NCBI GenBank assembly: GCA_900129675.1
Contig: FSRD01000001.1
Coordinates: 2,283,501 to 2,347,500 of the forward strand
Direction: 5' to 3'
DNA: 64,000 nucleotides
Source of the DNA: Bradyrhizobium erythrophlei
GTDB lineage: Bacteria; Pseudomonadota; Alphaproteobacteria; Rhizobiales; Xanthobacteraceae
Translations under genes and position numbers: made by a program
Notes under the pieces: model-generated
Database searches by the model: none
What the model was told of the DNA's origin: nothing
Seen by the model: the letters and a program-made list of their open reading frames with translations, nothing else
Shown here: in pieces, positions 63,046 to 64,000 of the stretch
How positions within the stretch are numbered: position 1 is the first letter of the stretch
Layout of the letters: every line of letters starts with the position of its first letter

Positions 63046-64000
63046 ATGAACCCGGCCTTTTTGCCGCGAGCGTTAACCGCGGCTGTTTTCGCCGCTATTA
63101 CGGCGCTCGCGCCTGCGCGCGCCCAGACCCTGGACAAGGTCTCGTTCGGAACCAACTGGGTCGCAGAAGCCGAGCATGGCGGCTTCTTTCAGGCCGTTGC
63201 CGACGGCACCTACAGGAAATACGGGCTCGACGTCACCATCGTGCCCGGCGGCCCCAACAACAACAACCGGATGCTGCTGACCGCCGGCAAGCTCGACTTC
63301 TTCATGAGCGCGAACACGCTGCAATCATTCGATGCGGTGGCCAACAACGTGCCGCTGGTGACGGTCGCCGCCATTTTCCAGAAGGACCCGCAGGTCCTGC
63401 TGACCCATCCGGAAGTGAAAGTTACCAAGCTCGAGGATCTGAAGCCGCTGACGCTTTTGGTGTCGAAGGAAGGGATGACGAGTTATTTCCAGTGGCTGAA
63501 GTCCGAATATGGCTTCAGCGAGAGCAAGGTTAAGCCCTACACCTTCAACTCGCAGCCATTCATCGTGAACAAGCAAAGCGCGATGCAGGGCTACGTCACC
63601 TCCGAGCCCTACGCGGTCGAAAAAGCCGCGGGCTTCAAGCCCGGAATTATCCTGCTGGCCGACTATGGCTTCAACAGCTATTCCACCCTGATCGAGACCC
63701 GCCGCGAGATCGTCGACAAGAAGCCGGACCTGGTGCAGCGCTTCGTCGACGCGTCCGTCATCGGCTGGTACCATTATCTCTATGGCGACAACAAGCCGGC
63801 CAATGCGATGATCAAGCAGCTCAACCCTGACATGACCGACGAGTTGCTCGCCTATTCCGTCGGCAAGATGAAGGAATATGGCATCGTCGATTCCGGCGAT
63901 TCCCTGAGGAACGGAATCGGCGCCATGACCGATGAGCGGATGGCGAGCTTCTTCGACAAGATGGTCCGTGCCGGCGTCGTCCACCGTGACATCGATTATC
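63046..64000 (+). CDS. ABC transporter substrate-binding protein (NMT1/THI5-like), 3' end outside the window
   Basis: At least 318 residues are visible and the frame is open at the window's end, so the gene is partial. A signal peptide (cleavage near ARA-QT, residue 26) leads into VSFGTNWVAEAEHGGFFQAVADGTYRKYGLDV, the NMT1/THI5-like ligand motif, with PGGPNNNNRMLL and the later ADYGFNSYSTLIETRR. The group binds thiamine-pyrimidine precursors and related rings. CGGAG lies ten bases before the ATG. ATPase and permease genes should follow beyond the window. Confidence 0.88.
   Translation, partial: MNPAFLPRALTAAVFAAITALAPARAQTLDKVSFGTNWVAEAEHGGFFQAVADGTYRKYGLDVTIVPGGPNNNNRMLLTAGKLDFFMSANTLQSFDAVANNVPLVTVAAIFQKDPQVLLTHPEVKVTKLEDLKPLTLLVSKEGMTSYFQWLKSEYGFSESKVKPYTFNSQPFIVNKQSAMQGYVTSEPYAVEKAAGFKPGIILLADYGFNSYSTLIETRREIVDKKPDLVQRFVDASVIGWYHYLYGDNKPANAMIKQLNPDMTDELLAYSVGKMKEYGIVDSGDSLRNGIGAMTDERMASFFDKMVRAGVVHRDIDY

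Overview
The window reads as chromosomal DNA of a high-GC alphaproteobacterium, most likely Bradyrhizobium or a close relative (Nitrobacteraceae). This is inferred from GC-rich codon use, a dmeRF-type metal-efflux pair, a RopB/Omp25-like barrel fused to an OprB-like porin, several short secreted proteins of rhizobial type, and families of intergenic palindromic repeats. No database search was possible, so genus level is an inference.

Layout. 0.4-4.3 kb: a membrane di-iron hydroxylase-like protein, an MBL/beta-CASP nuclease overlapping a frameshifted RecB-like nuclease gene, and a metallophosphoesterase. 4.5 kb: tRNA-Arg(CCT), then a gene-poor stretch. 5.3-7.6 kb: an ArsR-led operon (ArsR, SRPBCC, DoxX-like, alpha/beta hydrolase) with a visible inverted repeat over its promoter. 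7.6-13.9 kb: NYN protein, esterase, OxyR-type LysR regulator, glycine-rich secreted protein, enoyl-CoA hydratase and an MFS remnant. 14-20.3 kb: a frameshifted Baeyer-Villiger-type flavin monooxygenase, divergent from a three-gene cluster encoding a D-amino-acid-oxidase-like protein whose C-terminal signature lies at its N terminus, a pyruvate-decarboxylase-like ThDP enzyme with altered active-site positions, and a BBE-type flavin oxidase. 20.4-23.8 kb: an IS200-like element whose tnpA is split by a group II intron that itself holds a second, ORF-deleted copy of the same intron (a twintron).

23.8-30.8 kb: RoxA-like di-haem cytochrome c, hydrolase, frameshifted SDR, bioB, panE-like reductase, LiuC-like hydratase. 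30.9-35 kb: FAD oxidoreductase plus NMT1-type ABC importer. 35.2-41.6 kb: an aromatic-acid region (gentisate dioxygenase; maleylpyruvate isomerase-like GST, MarR regulator and 3-hydroxybenzoate 6-hydroxylase; aryl-CoA ligase and salicyloyl-CoA-type hydroxylase). Two promoters in it carry almost the same 20-bp palindrome, so the MarR protein probably controls both. 41.6-47.7 kb: small secreted proteins, two with a cysteine repeat of fixed spacing, and an RND efflux pair. 47.9-57 kb: oxidoreductase, dicarboxylate/glutamate symporter followed by a periplasmic binding protein, ATP-grasp enzyme, ferredoxin-NADP reductase, patatin, membrane-anchored glutamate-synthase-like enzyme. 56.6-64 kb: outer-membrane proteins, dmeRF with operator, creatininase-family protein, and the start of another NMT1-type importer that runs off the window.

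The best candidates for something new are the permuted-DAO/ThDP/BBE cluster (16.1-20.3 kb) and the twintron (20.75-23.51 kb). The frameshifted RecB-like nuclease beside the MBL nuclease, and the paired MarR operators, come next. Four host or intron genes carry a single frame break, which may be real decay or assembly error; this should be settled before calling them pseudogenes.
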